Source: Atopsyche davidsoni
Lineage: Eukaryota; Arthropoda; Insecta; Trichoptera; Hydrobiosidae
Direction of reading: 5' to 3'
NCBI GenBank assembly: GCA_022113835.1
Contig: JAILWY010000018.1
Location: forward strand, 15,973,501 to 16,037,500
Length of the DNA: 64,000 nucleotides
Shown here: piece after piece, positions 24,674 through 37,100 of the stretch
Numbering within the stretch: position 1 is the stretch's first letter
Layout of the letters: every line of letters starts with the position of its first letter
Position numbers and translations under genes: made by a program
The notes under the pieces: model-generated
Databases searched by the model: none
The model's input: the letters and a program-made list of their open reading frames with translations, nothing else
Told to the model about the DNA's origin: nothing

Positions 24674-25515
24674 TTATTCTTTTGGTGGCGGTGCGGTGGC
24701 CAGGTAGTCCAGCGCCCTTTGTATGGCCTCGGGGATGGGGGGAGGAGTGGGAAGATGAGCACCGGTGGGCTGGAAGCCGTTCTCGTCTGCCACATAAGTC
24801 AGCAGGATCTCTTGGCCATCAGGGGCGGTGTACTTGTACTGCCCTTGCGCCGACACGGATGCTTTATCGGGAACTCCGGCGTTCTTTATCTCTCCCTTCT
24901 CCTCTGCTGCGATTCCATTTCCAGTCTCGTAGCTCCACTGGTAACTGCCATCCGGATTTACTGATGACTCTTGCTTGAGAATGGGGATGGGTTCCTCGCC
25001 GCAGTAGACTACCACAAACATTGCCAATAATGTAATCTGAAAAAAAACGTTTTTTTTTTTTTAAATACGGACAATATATATCTGCTCAGTTCATCAAACC
25101 AAAGAGGAAACTGGTTGTCACTTATAGGCCACAGTATTTTTTCTATTTCCGATATACTTTATTTACATAAAGCTTTCTTGTCGTTTGGTTTCCGTGGTAT
25201 TCTATTAATTTCACTTAAAATATTTTTAAAAAACAAATTAAAATCTTATCAAATAAAATTAAAAAAAAATTTAAATGAATTATTTCGTTTTTTTTTAACT
25301 AAAATACAAACAAGATAACTATTGGCTAGATGCAATGCACACTCTCCCTTGTTTAATTATATTATTATTTTAAACACACAATTAAATTAGGCACACTGTA
25401 TTATTTCAGAAACACAAAGAAAATTCAATAAATATGATCAAACATAAAATCGCACTATTCAAAATATGGCTATTGTTTTTCATCACTCAAGAAAACTACT
25501 CACTGCTACTCTCAT
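24674..25515 (-). CDS. Gene C: RR-1 cuticular protein, 2 exons, 124 aa
   Basis: Predicted secreted chitin-binding protein of soft or larval-type cuticle. Exon 1 is 25504-25515 (ATG AGA GTA GCA, then donor GTGAGT); exon 2 is 24674-25036, after a poly-T tract ending in TTTCAG; the stop is TAA at 24674-24676. The signal peptide is [16 protein letters not shown], cleaved near residue 16-17. Residues 18-32 carry the [10 protein letters not shown] lead-in common in this subfamily. RR-1 spans about 33-100: [29 protein letters not shown], then [16 protein letters not shown]. The tail reads [13 protein letters not shown] and ends PPPKE. Length is normal for RR-1. It is closest to gene D, suggesting tandem duplication, although gene D has two introns inside the RR-1 coding region and gene C has none. 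An AATAAA candidate is at 24413-24418. Confidence 0.95.
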
Positions 25516-25598
25516 TTTGATTGATTGCTTCGGCGGAGCACTTGAATGTCTCGGGGGTGAGTGAGTGAGGACTGTGCCTGGCCTGGGAACCGTCTCGG

Positions 25599-25606
25599 TA
25601 TTTATA
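25599..25606 (-). promoter_or_regulatory. TATA box of gene C
   Basis: TATAAATA on the minus strand in a GC-richer setting, 84 bp upstream of the start codon. An initiator-like CACAGTCC lies about 30 bp downstream, near 25568-25575. Confidence 0.75.
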
Positions 25607-28600
25607 GCTGGAACTGTTCTGTAACAACCCGAGGAAGTTGCGCCACCCGTTATATATTTATATGTGATTGAAGTGACGGCTGCGTTGCGCCACTGTGCTT
25701 TGTCTGTGAGCGATTATCTTCATATCCAGTAGAGTGCCACGAAGAGCTGCAACTCGTCCGGCGAATAAAAGTTTCTAATTTCCAAAATAAAGGTCGGTTA
25801 GGTCAACAAACCATCACCGTATTCAATAATTTGGAATAATTTATGCTCTCCTGTTTGCGTCTTCTAAGATTAATCTGTACTTCATTATGCAAAAGCTTGA
25901 GCAATGCCTCGAGCTCGCTCGAACTTTATCATTTATCATCGGATGCTCGATTTTGTATTAATTAGTGACACTTTGAACTTTAATGTGACAGGATCGTCCG
26001 TAATACATTACGAAATGTATTAACAATTTTAAACAACGTGAAAATTATAAGGGTCTATCCCAAATCACTTAATTAAATTTAAAAAATTATCTTTAAATAC
26101 TTTACAAAAATATTTAAAATTAAACAGATTTTGTCCGTTTTCCTGGTTATAATATAATAAATGGAAAATAATGCATAGAACAACTCATAATAAATTTATA
26201 AATAAACTTAACTGCGTTAAAATTTATAACCTGTAATTTTTATTTAGTTTGGTAAATAACAATTTTTTTGCACATTATTAAAAACTTTTAAAAACACAGC
26301 TCAAATCATAAAAATATAAAATTAAAAAATAATATTATAACAGCGAAGGCCTTGGCTGCGTAGCATTTGAGGTTCATTAACATTCTCACAAGTTCGAAGG
26401 CGTATTTTCACTGAATTCACAAAAACTGGAAAATTACCATTCTTAATATCATATTTTTATGCATCAGTGGATAGATATGTTAGACTTTTACTTTCTTGGA
26501 CACATTCATAAGTTTCAATGTAAATATCAATATATTTAAATTATGTATAAACGGTTATATTACTATAAATACCATACTTGATGCAAAATTGTGGGAGAAG
26601 TTTTTATTTTCGATATGTATTTTAGTAACATCTTTTAGAACAAACTGTGAAATTTCTGAGAAAACCAAAAACAATATTTTTCTTTATCTTAACTTAATAA
26701 TCGAAAAAGTACAAATAAGGTAGACCAATAACTAGTTACCTAAAAAAAAATTCCGTAATGTAAAATAATTCACAGTTCACAAATTCACTTTGTATTCTAT
26801 TCATAAACGAAAGATAGAATCCGATATTATAATTTATTATAAATTTTCAAGTTCTTTGCCATATTCGCTAATTATACTTTTTAATCTTCAAAATCTTAAA
26901 AAACTAATTAAAATAGAGTTATCATAAGCTATATAATGTTATATCATACACGCTGGTTTTATTCTACCAGTTGTTTAGTAAAATATTTAATAAACCCGCA
27001 GTTTTCATCCGCCATTCATGTCATGATATGCAAATCATAAATTTGCCTTGTAACTGTTTCTTTTTATTTAAGCATTATTTTAAATTGTTAACTTGATGTT
27101 TGGATAATTACAAACATAGCCTGTAAATTAGAAATCAGACTTGTACGAAAGTGACGTTAATATTCAATTTGAAATGTCTCCAGTATTTATATTCAATCTC
27201 CAGAATTGTAGTTTCATTTCATTTCTTAAACATTTTCTTAAATACACAGCCAGTTTTACTTTAACCAATTATTATAATAAAAACCAAGCAACGTGTGTAG
27301 TAACCAAATATAACACGAACGTCCTTATTTTTTTTTTTATTGAACAGTAAAACATTTGTGATCTTTGCTAAATGCACTGAACAGATTTTTTTCAGTAATT
27401 ATACGAGTTGAGTAAATAATCTCAATGTCACCAAAAAGCTTATAAATACATCTAAATAAACTGTTTTGGTCATTTACTTTTGTTTCCGTTTACTTACTTT
27501 ATTTTTACGTCGCTTTGATTTAAAAATACAAAAATTCGCGTATTACAAATACGCTCCATTATTATCAGACCCGTAAAAAACGTATTTAAATTTAAAATAA
27601 GATATCAATGGATAAATATCGTAACATTTATATTTCTCACAGTCGTAATAGAGACCTTGCATTATGTGGGCAAAAACTATATATTAATTAGTTTATTTAT
27701 CGCCTGTGTCTCTTTACTTCTGAAAAAAGTGCGGGATTATTACCTAAACTGACCCATTGGCCTAAAACTCGTGTCGCGTTGCATAATATGTATTTTTAGC
27801 CGCCATGAGCCACGAGTTAGCAATCTTCATAGTCAAGTACAAGTGCATACCGGTACATGTTGGCATTTATAAAGCAACGTTCATTCAAACAAAATGAGAG
27901 TTTATCAAATCAACGGTTAGCCATATAATGGCTAATAATAGCTATCGAAAATTTAAGATGAATTTTTATTTTAAGTGGATTTTTTAATAACATAGAATAT
28001 GTATAAAACCCCTTGAAATACTGGATATTTAGATTTTTTCATATATTATAATTTCATGAATTCATCGTATATTAATTCCTTTTAATTATTTAATAATACA
28101 CAGCATACATTTTCTCCTTAACGTTTTTTTTATTATTATTACAGGCCTCTTTTGTTTAAATATAAATAATTAAATATAAATATTACTTATTATATTTACA
28201 GCCATGATTGAAAGTAATAAAATTCTATTAGGTGAATGAAAAATTTTTTTTGGTTCCTAAGCGTCATTTAATCTAAACGTCATATGCTAAATATATATAC
28301 ATTAAAATTTTCTAGGTTAAACAAAATAAGTTTAAAAAGATTTTCATATATGGCATTTCATGGATATTTTTAAAATTAAATTGGAGTACTTGTTAATTAT
28401 AAAAAAAACCAATATGTATTTTATCACACCAAAATATATAATGATCCCCGATTTTCAGAATAGCAGTTTTCATGGGTAGAATAATTTAAAAACTTTATCT
28501 CAACGAGTATCTCAACCGATACTGATACTTTTACTGTCTCTTTACAATTTCCCGGTTTTTAATACTGTAATTTGTCGCATAAACATATCAAAATCGAAAA

Positions 28601-29535
28601 GTAAAAAAACATATATCTATTGAATACTTAAAATAAAAACAGCCCCTAAATAATCAAATTGCTTTGAAAAGCGGGTGAAAAGTATAAAACTTTCAAATTT
28701 AAGATTTTCAATGCACTTGGCCGCTCTTAAATTATTTTATGGGGCATATATTTTTTTCAATTTTTTTTTTATAGTGACAAGAAAAAAATAAAAATTATAT
28801 ATCATTTTTAAAAGTCTATCTATTTAATGTGAAAAAAGTTACTATTCGATAGAGTCTTACAACGTTGTGATACTTTTGCAAAGTAAAAAAATATGAATAA
28901 GACAAATGTCATTTGACGAAACATTGTAACGTTTTATTATAACTTTTAAAAGAGAAGGATACATATAAGCTGCCAATTTATAAGAATTAATTGCATTTTA
29001 ATGGAAAATTTTTTTGTTAATTATTTCTTAAACAAATAAATATTTAAGGTCTATAAATAACATAGCCATAATTTACCTTATCCACAACCTTGAAGATGAT
29101 CTTTTGAAAAAATCTCAAAGATAACAATAAAACACTCGTCATATTTTATTATATCTTATGAACTCTGATATTTATCTTCAAGAATAAAAAAAATATTAAC
29201 ATACCAATGCAAAGAGAAAGACACGGACGATTATTTTGTTTAAAATAACAATGTCAATAGTAAATGTGCATTCTTTTATAAATTCAACTATTTTTCTATT
29301 ATTTATATTTTTACAATTAGCCCATATATAAAAATTTCTCACAGCCGACCCCTGCTCTTACGCATATGTACTGGGGCTTACATTCTATAATGGTGGATAA
29401 TGTACAAGTTGATCTCTTGGGCGGTATATTGTATTGAGGTTTCACACAGAACAACGAGGCAATCCTCGAATTTTTATCTGTTTATGATACCCACACGGCC
29501 AACAGAACAAGGTGCTCTAATCAATCGATCTTAAT
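25607..29535. other. Intergenic upstream of gene C
   Basis: About 3.9 kb of AT-rich DNA without a recognisable gene. The first 200 bp upstream of the TATA box are less AT-rich and probably contain the gene C regulatory region (inference from position). Confidence 0.45.
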
Positions 29536-29537
29536 TA

Positions 29538-29590
29538 ATTAGAGCACCTGCTTGCGATAGTCACGGAGGTGTGGACTCGGATCTCTAAAT
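29538..29590 (+). mobile_element. Possible degenerate tRNA-derived SINE fragment
   Basis: The run TTAGAGCACCTGCTTGCGAT, then AGTCACGGAGG and GGACTCGGATCTC, resembles the middle of insect tRNA-derived SINE heads, where an A box ending in AGAGCACC is followed by a degenerate B box (consensus GGTTCGANTCC). The 5' part is missing. Its first bases also form the right arm of a 12-bp inverted repeat with 29510-29521. Confidence 0.3.
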
Positions 29591-29893
29591 CGGTCGTTGC
29601 TCTCTGCTTCGCCACTCTTACTTGCTTGACGATATTGTTATTCTAACAAAATACGTGATCTATCCTTATATCCACTCTCTTATTTAAGGATCTTTTTGAT
29701 TTTGGAGCCATGTCATAAAACAAAATTTTATATCTACAAAAAATATTTTTGAAGTAATCGTAACAATCCAGTCGTAACAATAGTGAAAAAAATATTTTTA
29801 AAAAACAACAGTCAACAAACAAAAATCTTTACGATTTCATCCTCATTAATAGTTAAAAAAAAACTCTCGTCTTTTTTAACAAAGTAAAATATT

Positions 29894-30051
29894 CAATATT
29901 TTTGACAGAGAGTATTCTATCAAACTGTACAGAAAGTACTGCAAAAAGTACGGCATTATCAAACATAGATTGGTAATGCCAACGTGAAAGGTTGGCGAAA
30001 CCGGTCACCAATAAAAATTAACATGAGAAAAATTAACTCAAGTATTTTATT
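29894..30051 (+). mobile_element. MITE copy 2, upstream of gene C
   Basis: Same family as the element at 3154-3369, in plus orientation: it begins CAATATTTTTGACAGAGAGT, contains AATGCCAACGTGAAAGGTTG and GGCGAAACCGGTCACCAATA, and ends ACTCAAGTATTTTATT. The left hairpin arm has been lost or replaced, so it no longer folds end to end as copy 1 does. Confidence 0.7.
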
Positions 30052-30750
30052 ATATTTATAATATTATATTTAAATATATTTTCTCTTAATTCTGCGTCAT
30101 CTAGCGATAAGGACAAGCACCGTAAAACACCTTCCCATCTGACATCTGTCGATAAACGATCGGAGCTTTTGAGATTATACAATTTAAAATTAAATAACTA
30201 TCTAAAATTTTCTCGTAGCATTAATATCCAAAAATCTTTTTTGAACAGCATTTTTTTACGGTCAAATATGTACAAAATAAATCATAGAGGTCTTAATTAT
30301 GATTTTTTTTTTATTCGATTTATCGGGTAGTACTTTTTTGAAGTCGAGTCGCAATCGGTAATGAGGCTCTAAAGCACTTACTCAATCTATTTATGGCACA
30401 ATTCTTTTAAAAATACTTCTTTGTCGGTAAGCGTATATCGAGCTATAATTCTTCCCAGAACAATAAACAAGATATCAATGCTACAATTGCAATACATTTT
30501 AAAATTATAATCATTTGCTGAGAATCTGAATCTTTGTCAATAGAACGGTCTTAATTTCATAATTGTAGACATTAAGCTTTGTATATTATTACAGTTCGGT
30601 CTTATATATAAGACAATAATTGCATTTTAATTATTATAAAATTAAATATATTATTCGCGGTTATATGGGGTAATTATAATTACTCATTTTTCTTACAATA
30701 ATAATAGTATAGTGTTCAAAAGCGGTGCAAGTATTTTTTTTATATGCTTC

Positions 30751-30790
30751 GTATATATATATATATTATATGTGTGTGTGTGTATGTGTG
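30751..30790. repeat. AT/TG microsatellite
   Basis: Run of TA dinucleotides followed by TG dinucleotides with small interruptions, in the intergenic gap between genes C and D. Confidence 0.85.
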
Positions 30791-32211
30791 GTTATTAATT
30801 GAAGTGATAACTCTCGTTATCAATTTTAATATATTTTCTTAAATATAAAATAAAATTCGTAATAAAAGTTTTAATCCGTAAATGGTTTCAATTTGTTAAT
30901 ACTCCATCAATTATTAATTCATCTGATAGCCATAAGCTTATATTTCACGGCAGTGCGTCGGTAAAGTTTATCTCATCATGCATTGCATAACATTGCAGGT
31001 CGGTGTTAATAATGTCCGCGCGTTAGAAGGCACGCAACACCGCCAGCTCGCCAGACCAAAGGTTGCGCATCTCTGTGTCCGGTTATGAAACGTGTCAGCG
31101 ACGCTCGCCCGGGAGTGAGATGGACAACCAGTGACACCAGATTAAATCGCCACTAAAACAAGGATGCAACCTTTTGTTTTTAATAAAATCACACAAATAA
31201 ATTTTTATGTTTTATAATTATTTAATATAATACTACTCGGGATAAATATTATCCAGGCCAAGATCAACAGAGAGAGGGTGGGACTAAGACTGAAGTATAT
31301 AATTATGTCTAGAATTTATATGATTATTATAACCTTAATTTAAAAGTTTATGACTGTATATGCAAACACTGTTTTGTGTTTTTGTGAGATAATTAAAATT
31401 TACACATTGATTACAGAAAGCTATTTCAATTGAAAAGAATGTTGTTAATTAAGCAGACCTTTTATTAAAATATGATAAGTGAAATTTTGATAAGTTACAG
31501 TTGAATTGATGCTAAAGAAAATTTTCCTGTACCTTCGTAGCCTACCAGCCAGATGTTGTAAATGTGATGCATCTCCCATATTATTACATCTTACATGCAG
31601 TATTAACTACAAGGACTCTCGTTTACTCCCAACATTATTTGTCACTAGTCACCCATTGGCATAGAACATATAAAAAAAAATTGTTAAAAAACCAAATTTT
31701 CCGAGTAGATATATTTGGTTTATTATAAATAATACTGTACCAAAAAATTTGATCTCCTACTACCTCATGTAAAGGATTTTCAAGTATTGCGCTACAATCC
31801 ATATGATATGTTAACTCGAGTATTATGTACGAATTTTAATTTTTACAAACCCAAAAGGATGATAATGTTCAACAAAACTCAAAATAAAGAGCATTTCATG
31901 TCTCAATTAAGATAGCAAGAGCTTTTATGCTAAAATTACGGAAACTGTTTACATTCCATGACAAACATCCACGTCTAAAAATGGACGTCAACCATGATAA
32001 ATTTCATTAAATGATTGAAATTGAAAATATTCAACTATTATTGTGTATTAAATTGCGCACTCATGAAAAATGTGTGCTTCAATAGCGTCGTAAATGGGGA
32101 AATATTAAAATTCAATTATTGAATTATAAGTTAAGAGATTTTCTTTAATGAAGGTAATTAATATTAAGACATTAATTTACCTACAAATAATTTTTCAAGG
32201 ATATATTTTAA

Positions 32212-32377
32212 TTTATGTGATTAAGCATATTTTTTCACACATTGAAAATGATTAAAGAAAACTCTCAGAAAATATCATCGTGACTTGTGAGGGATCCCTC
32301 ACAAGTCACGATGATATTTTCTGAGAGTTTTCTTTAATCATTTTCAATGTGTGAAAAAATATGCTTAATCACATAAA
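32212..32377. repeat. Perfect 166-bp palindrome without spacer
   Basis: Positions 32212-32294 are the exact reverse complement of 32295-32377, meeting at GGGA/TCCC with no intervening base: 83-bp arms, no mismatch found by eye. The right arm and the sequence after it (32295-32442) are identical to the tail of the SINE-like element at 32698-32845. The structure is thus two head-to-head copies of that tail, both starting exactly at the end of the B box. Confidence 0.9.
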
Positions 32378-32631
32378 CATACTAATACCTGCATGGGTAA
32401 ATAAATACGCATCCTGATTAACATTAATCTAAAATTAATATAATTGAATGGTGCGCGTCTCGGCTAAATATCAATAGATTTTAAAAATAATAATAACCAG
32501 ATTTGGATATAAAAATGCTTCACTTGTTACTTTAATTAAAAAGTCCAGTGTTTGCAAATCATTAAATATTGATTAGCCCGAGCATATTAGTTCATATGTA
32601 GAATATGATTATTAAAAATTCTCACTAAATT

Positions 32632-32845
32632 GCAGTGGCTCGTTAGCATAGTTGGATAAATGCACCGGCCATGAAAGCTTGGGGATGTGGGTTCGTATCC
32701 CTCACAAGTCACGATGATATTTTCTGAGAGTTTTCTTTAATCATTTTCAATGTGTGAAAAAATATGCTTAATCACATAAACATACTAATACCTGCATGGG
32801 TAAATAAATACGCATCCTGATTAACATTAATCTAAAATTAATATA
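32632..32845 (+). mobile_element. tRNA-derived SINE-like element
   Basis: The head has a pol III A-box-like TAGCATAGTTGG (32644-32655) and a B box GGTTCGTATCC (32690-32700), 34 bp apart, as in tRNA-derived SINEs. A ~145-bp AT-rich body follows, containing TCACAAGTCACGATGATATT and CTGCATGGGTAAATAAATAC and ending AAAATTAATATA. The last 148 bp are duplicated without change at 32295-32442. The tRNA-like part lacks convincing acceptor pairing, so a functional tRNA gene is unlikely. Confidence 0.6.
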
Positions 32846-33890
32846 TATTTTAATGATTCGTTCAAGTAAAACTATGGTATTATTTAAATATTTATTATAA
32901 TTAGTTATGGGTATCAATATCTGTTTTGCTGGTAAAAAAGATTTGTGTTGATAAACTTGCACGCAGTGGGTCATGAATACTTATTTGGGGGTGTGGAAAA
33001 AATATTTCTTAACGCACAACCATTCTTCTCAGGATCCGACGCGTCAACTGACAATCTCTTTGTTCTCATTCATAAATTGTGAGCGGATGAATGATTAATT
33101 GCCAAAATGTAATTTGGTGTGTGAATTGTGATGCTGTATAACTTGAAAATATATACTATTTGTATGTGAGTATTGTGCTAATACACAGACATATTGATAG
33201 TTTGATAGAATCTGACGTTTGCCCAAATCTTTGACTGGATGTTTGCATAAGTAATAATTAATGATCATCGCTGTTCGGTCGGTTAGTCTTAAAGTGTCAT
33301 TTAATATTGCAGAATTTGTTAAATAATTTTTCAAAATATAGTAGGTCGAATTTGACGTACCAATTATTAAAGTTAACTTAATTTGCGATAAAGGTTATTA
33401 TAGTACATCGTAAAATTATGGTTCTCTTCTAAATATGTTTTAAAAGATTTTCGTATGACTATTGATAATATTAATTAAATAAAATAGTAGTTTTATATTT
33501 TAAAAGTTTATTTTGATGATTTACAAATTTATTTGCATCGGTTAATGCAAATATACATACTTAAATCACAGTATAGAAGAGTATTTTTACAATATCAAGA
33601 GTTGAAGAGATATAATATATACATATACATAAAATATACAAAAATAAAAATAAATTGTCAGTCCTGCTTATGTTGCATGTGAAATTAATTGTTTAAAAAA
33701 ACAATAGAATAAAATACACAAAATAACTATCTACAAAAGAAATCGCTTTGTTGGGAAATATCGAGAAAAACCTCGGAAATTTATATTACAAATATGTAAG
33801 CTAGAACCTTCACTGATGCCAATAAGCACAGGAATCCAACTTGGAGTTTCATAGGTGGTCGCTTCTTAAGGACGACACTGGGAGACAAGC

Positions 33891-33937
33891 ACTGACCACT
33901 GACCACTGACCTCTGACCACTGACCACTGACCACTGA
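33891..33937. repeat. CTGACCA minisatellite
   Basis: About six and a half tandem copies of the 7-mer CTGACCA (one unit reads CTGACCT). It lies about 260 bp downstream of the gene D stop, probably within its 3' UTR because the nearest AATAAA candidates are farther downstream. Confidence 0.85.
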
Positions 33938-34197
33938 ACAATGACCGAAGACCAATAACCATTTACTGTATAACGTTCATTTTATAAACTCAACACTACA
34001 AAACACTGTTACAAGAGGTTCGCTTGATTGCACATAAACCTCGACTTTGTACAAATGTTTTGTATTTAATAACCAGGGTTGATTTTCGTTCTTGTTGAAG
34101 ATCCAGTCTCTTTATAATTATGTAAATATGTTGAAAGCTTTCTCTTTTGTAGCAGCTCAGGTGTCAGTGGATGAGCAGCCCTTGGTGTTGTGGATCC

Positions 34198-37100
34198 TTA
34201 CTGGTGCTCATCTGGCTGAGGGGGTGCGGTGGCGAGGTAGGCGAGCGCCCTCTGGATGGCTTCTGGGATGGGAGGAGGGGTGGGGAGGTGATCCCCTTGG
34301 GGTTGGAAACCGTTCTCATCAGCAATGTAAGTCACTCGGATGACCTTTAATAAAGAAATAAATTATTAATAAAAAAAACTCCAGATATATTAAAATAATT
34401 AGGAATAAAAATTTTTAAATAACTCCAATATAACATGTATTTTCAAACATGTATTCAAAATTATTAGCAGCGTAAGTTACTAAATAATTCTTCGTGAGAT
34501 GTAAAAAGTTACATGAAATTACTTAATAATTTAAATTTTATTTTAAAGATATCTAAATAAACAGAAAATTACTATGAAATTTAATAAAGTGTTTCTTAAC
34601 GTTAATTTTAAATGACCGATGACCACCAACAAAGACAACGTGTGTGTTGTTCAAATATAATAAATATGACAGTAAGGTATTAAGCTGACATAGCAGCTTA
34701 AGATGATAGTATCAAATAATTCACTATGCATTCATGTGAATAATCAAGTCATTCTAAAATTAATCACACTTATTTTAATTTTATAAATAAATCCATACTG
34801 ATTAACATAGCATGCAAAACAAAGTGGACGTTATCCACGATCATTGTGCAGTAAAGACTATAATTCATTGAAGAATATTTAGAAATTTATATTCAAACCA
34901 TTATTACTTTCAATTGCTAAAACATATCCACATTATCAAATTACAGAAATCTTAGATTTGTACTGAAGACACGTTTAACCTTTGCCATTAGATCCTGGTA
35001 TCTCCAGTCATAACTAATGGGCAGCGGCTATGGTACGCATCGATAATAAAATCACCAAATTATGTAATAGCCATAATAGAAATAATGCGATATTCACTTA
35101 CATATAATATTTTATTCATAATATTTGTTTCATTAGTAATATTTCATTAATAAACAGATAATATAAATAGTAAATGCTGTCGCCTTTCGAGGGTTTTTTC
35201 AGATCACATAAAACAGTATAATAAAAATAATCGTGATATTTTAACCATTTGGCTAATATTATTAATTGGTTAAATTTAACTAAGAATATTTACTATATTG
35301 TGACATCTGCAATAGAGAAAAAACCTCAGCAATGCCTCTTACCCAAGGATTGGTTAATTTTAATCTTTGGAATATTTATAGCATTTTAAATACAAAAAAA
35401 TTCAACTAAAAATATTTTTAAGCTTAAAACATTATAAGATTTATTTACGTGCTAAGAAAATTAAAAATGTTTATTTTTTTACTTTTTTAAAAAATAGTGA
35501 CTTACAGGGATTATCAAGCTATCCATTAAGAGTTTGAGTACCACGAACGTTGGAATATTACTACAACCGCTACGATAATAAAAAAAACTGATTGCTTTAG
35601 TATCCCATTTGAAGAATAAATTAAATGGATTTCTGAGACTAAATCATTCAATAACGTTGTTCCCATTTGATGATTGCATTTTTAACACAACGCTAGTTAC
35701 CAACACGAACTTCTCTTGCCGGGAGCAACAAATCAATGTTTTCTCCATACCTAATGGCGGTAATTTTTGCCTGATTTTTGTAAGAACGTAAACGCTGATG
35801 ACTTGGTATTTTTTCAAGTCGTGTTTCTCGTAAATTGCCACTTGTGTGTTGCAGCGAATCTCACAAAACGAGCGAGTAAAAGCCCGGCTTGTGCGTGACT
35901 TTTAAGACGAATGTCAAAAATAATTGTCTGAAACATTTCATTGAAGCTTACAAATCATGACCTACTGCTTCGTGACCTTTTAGATTGGTAAAAAAAAAAC
36001 ATTTTTATTCATCGAGTAGTAAGACCCTTCGGGTGTATCGATAAATTAAATATGCAGATTTTTGATTCCAATAAAAGTTGGAATGATCCAAGCAAACGGC
36101 CATCAAGATTGTTTGTTTACATGGAATTGAGCATGAATTCTTTGTTGTTTGGTAATTAATTAGTTTTCCTGTAGTATAGGTAAAAAAAATATACCTATTA
36201 TGTTTTTTGTTGACTTTTACATTATCTATGTTACTGTAGAGATCATCTTGCCTTTGTAATTCATCGAAAATGATTCACCTTGACTTTTGTTTTTATATAT
36301 ATTTTTTTTTGTAGTAATTATAGACGATTTTGAATAATAACAAGTAAGCTTACATTGCCTTCGGGGTCGGTGTACTGGTATTGTCCTTGGGCTACCTGAG
36401 CCTCCTTCTCTGGGTCTCCAGCGTTCTTCAAGAATCCTTGTTCTTCGGCAGCAATTCCATTTCCGGTTTCATAGCTTTAAAAAAAAGTAATTAACATTAA
36501 ACATTTGTCTGATTAACTAACTAGTTTGTTGGCATTTGATTTTTAACAATCTTCTTTGATTTATTGAATGAGAAAGAATTTGTAAAATCACCGTCACAAT
36601 TATAAAATATTTACACATTTATTAAAATCCTGATTTGGCTGCTTTTAAAAACAAGCTGACTTGAAATACTAATGTTTGGATTTTTTCAGTCAGTGATTTG
36701 AGCAACACATATCAATTCGTGAAATTAAATATAACACGTGAGTACAAATTGTCACAACATAAAAAAAGTTGTTGGGAAAAAAACATTCATCACACAGTCA
36801 ATTAGTCACTGGAAACCGTGGAACCCGTTTAAGAAACTATTTGCACAGACCACCACTGAATTACAGAAGAAAAGATATAAACTGCAAGATCAAATATGCA
36901 ATTTTTTTATTATTGTAATAACGAGTGAGTTTAATATTTAGCTTCAATGCGCGTAATTGAATGACTGCGGAATTTAAAATATATATTCTTTACCAAAATT
37001 ATTAATATTTTAAAATGAACAATCTTAATTTTTAAAAAAAAATTCTTATATAACACAATTATTGCTCTTGTTATACATTTATTCAATAGATAAAATTTCG

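Noticed and set aside
24478..24978. 166-codon plus-strand open frame
   Set aside because: Antisense to gene C exon 2, whose minus-strand translation is an unmistakable RR-1 protein.
32632..32706. Functional tRNA gene
   Set aside because: A and B boxes are present but acceptor-stem pairing is not convincing, and the sequence runs straight into a duplicated repeat body, as in a SINE.
33891..33937. CRISPR-like array
   Set aside because: Seven-base units without spacers in a eukaryotic genome; a minisatellite.
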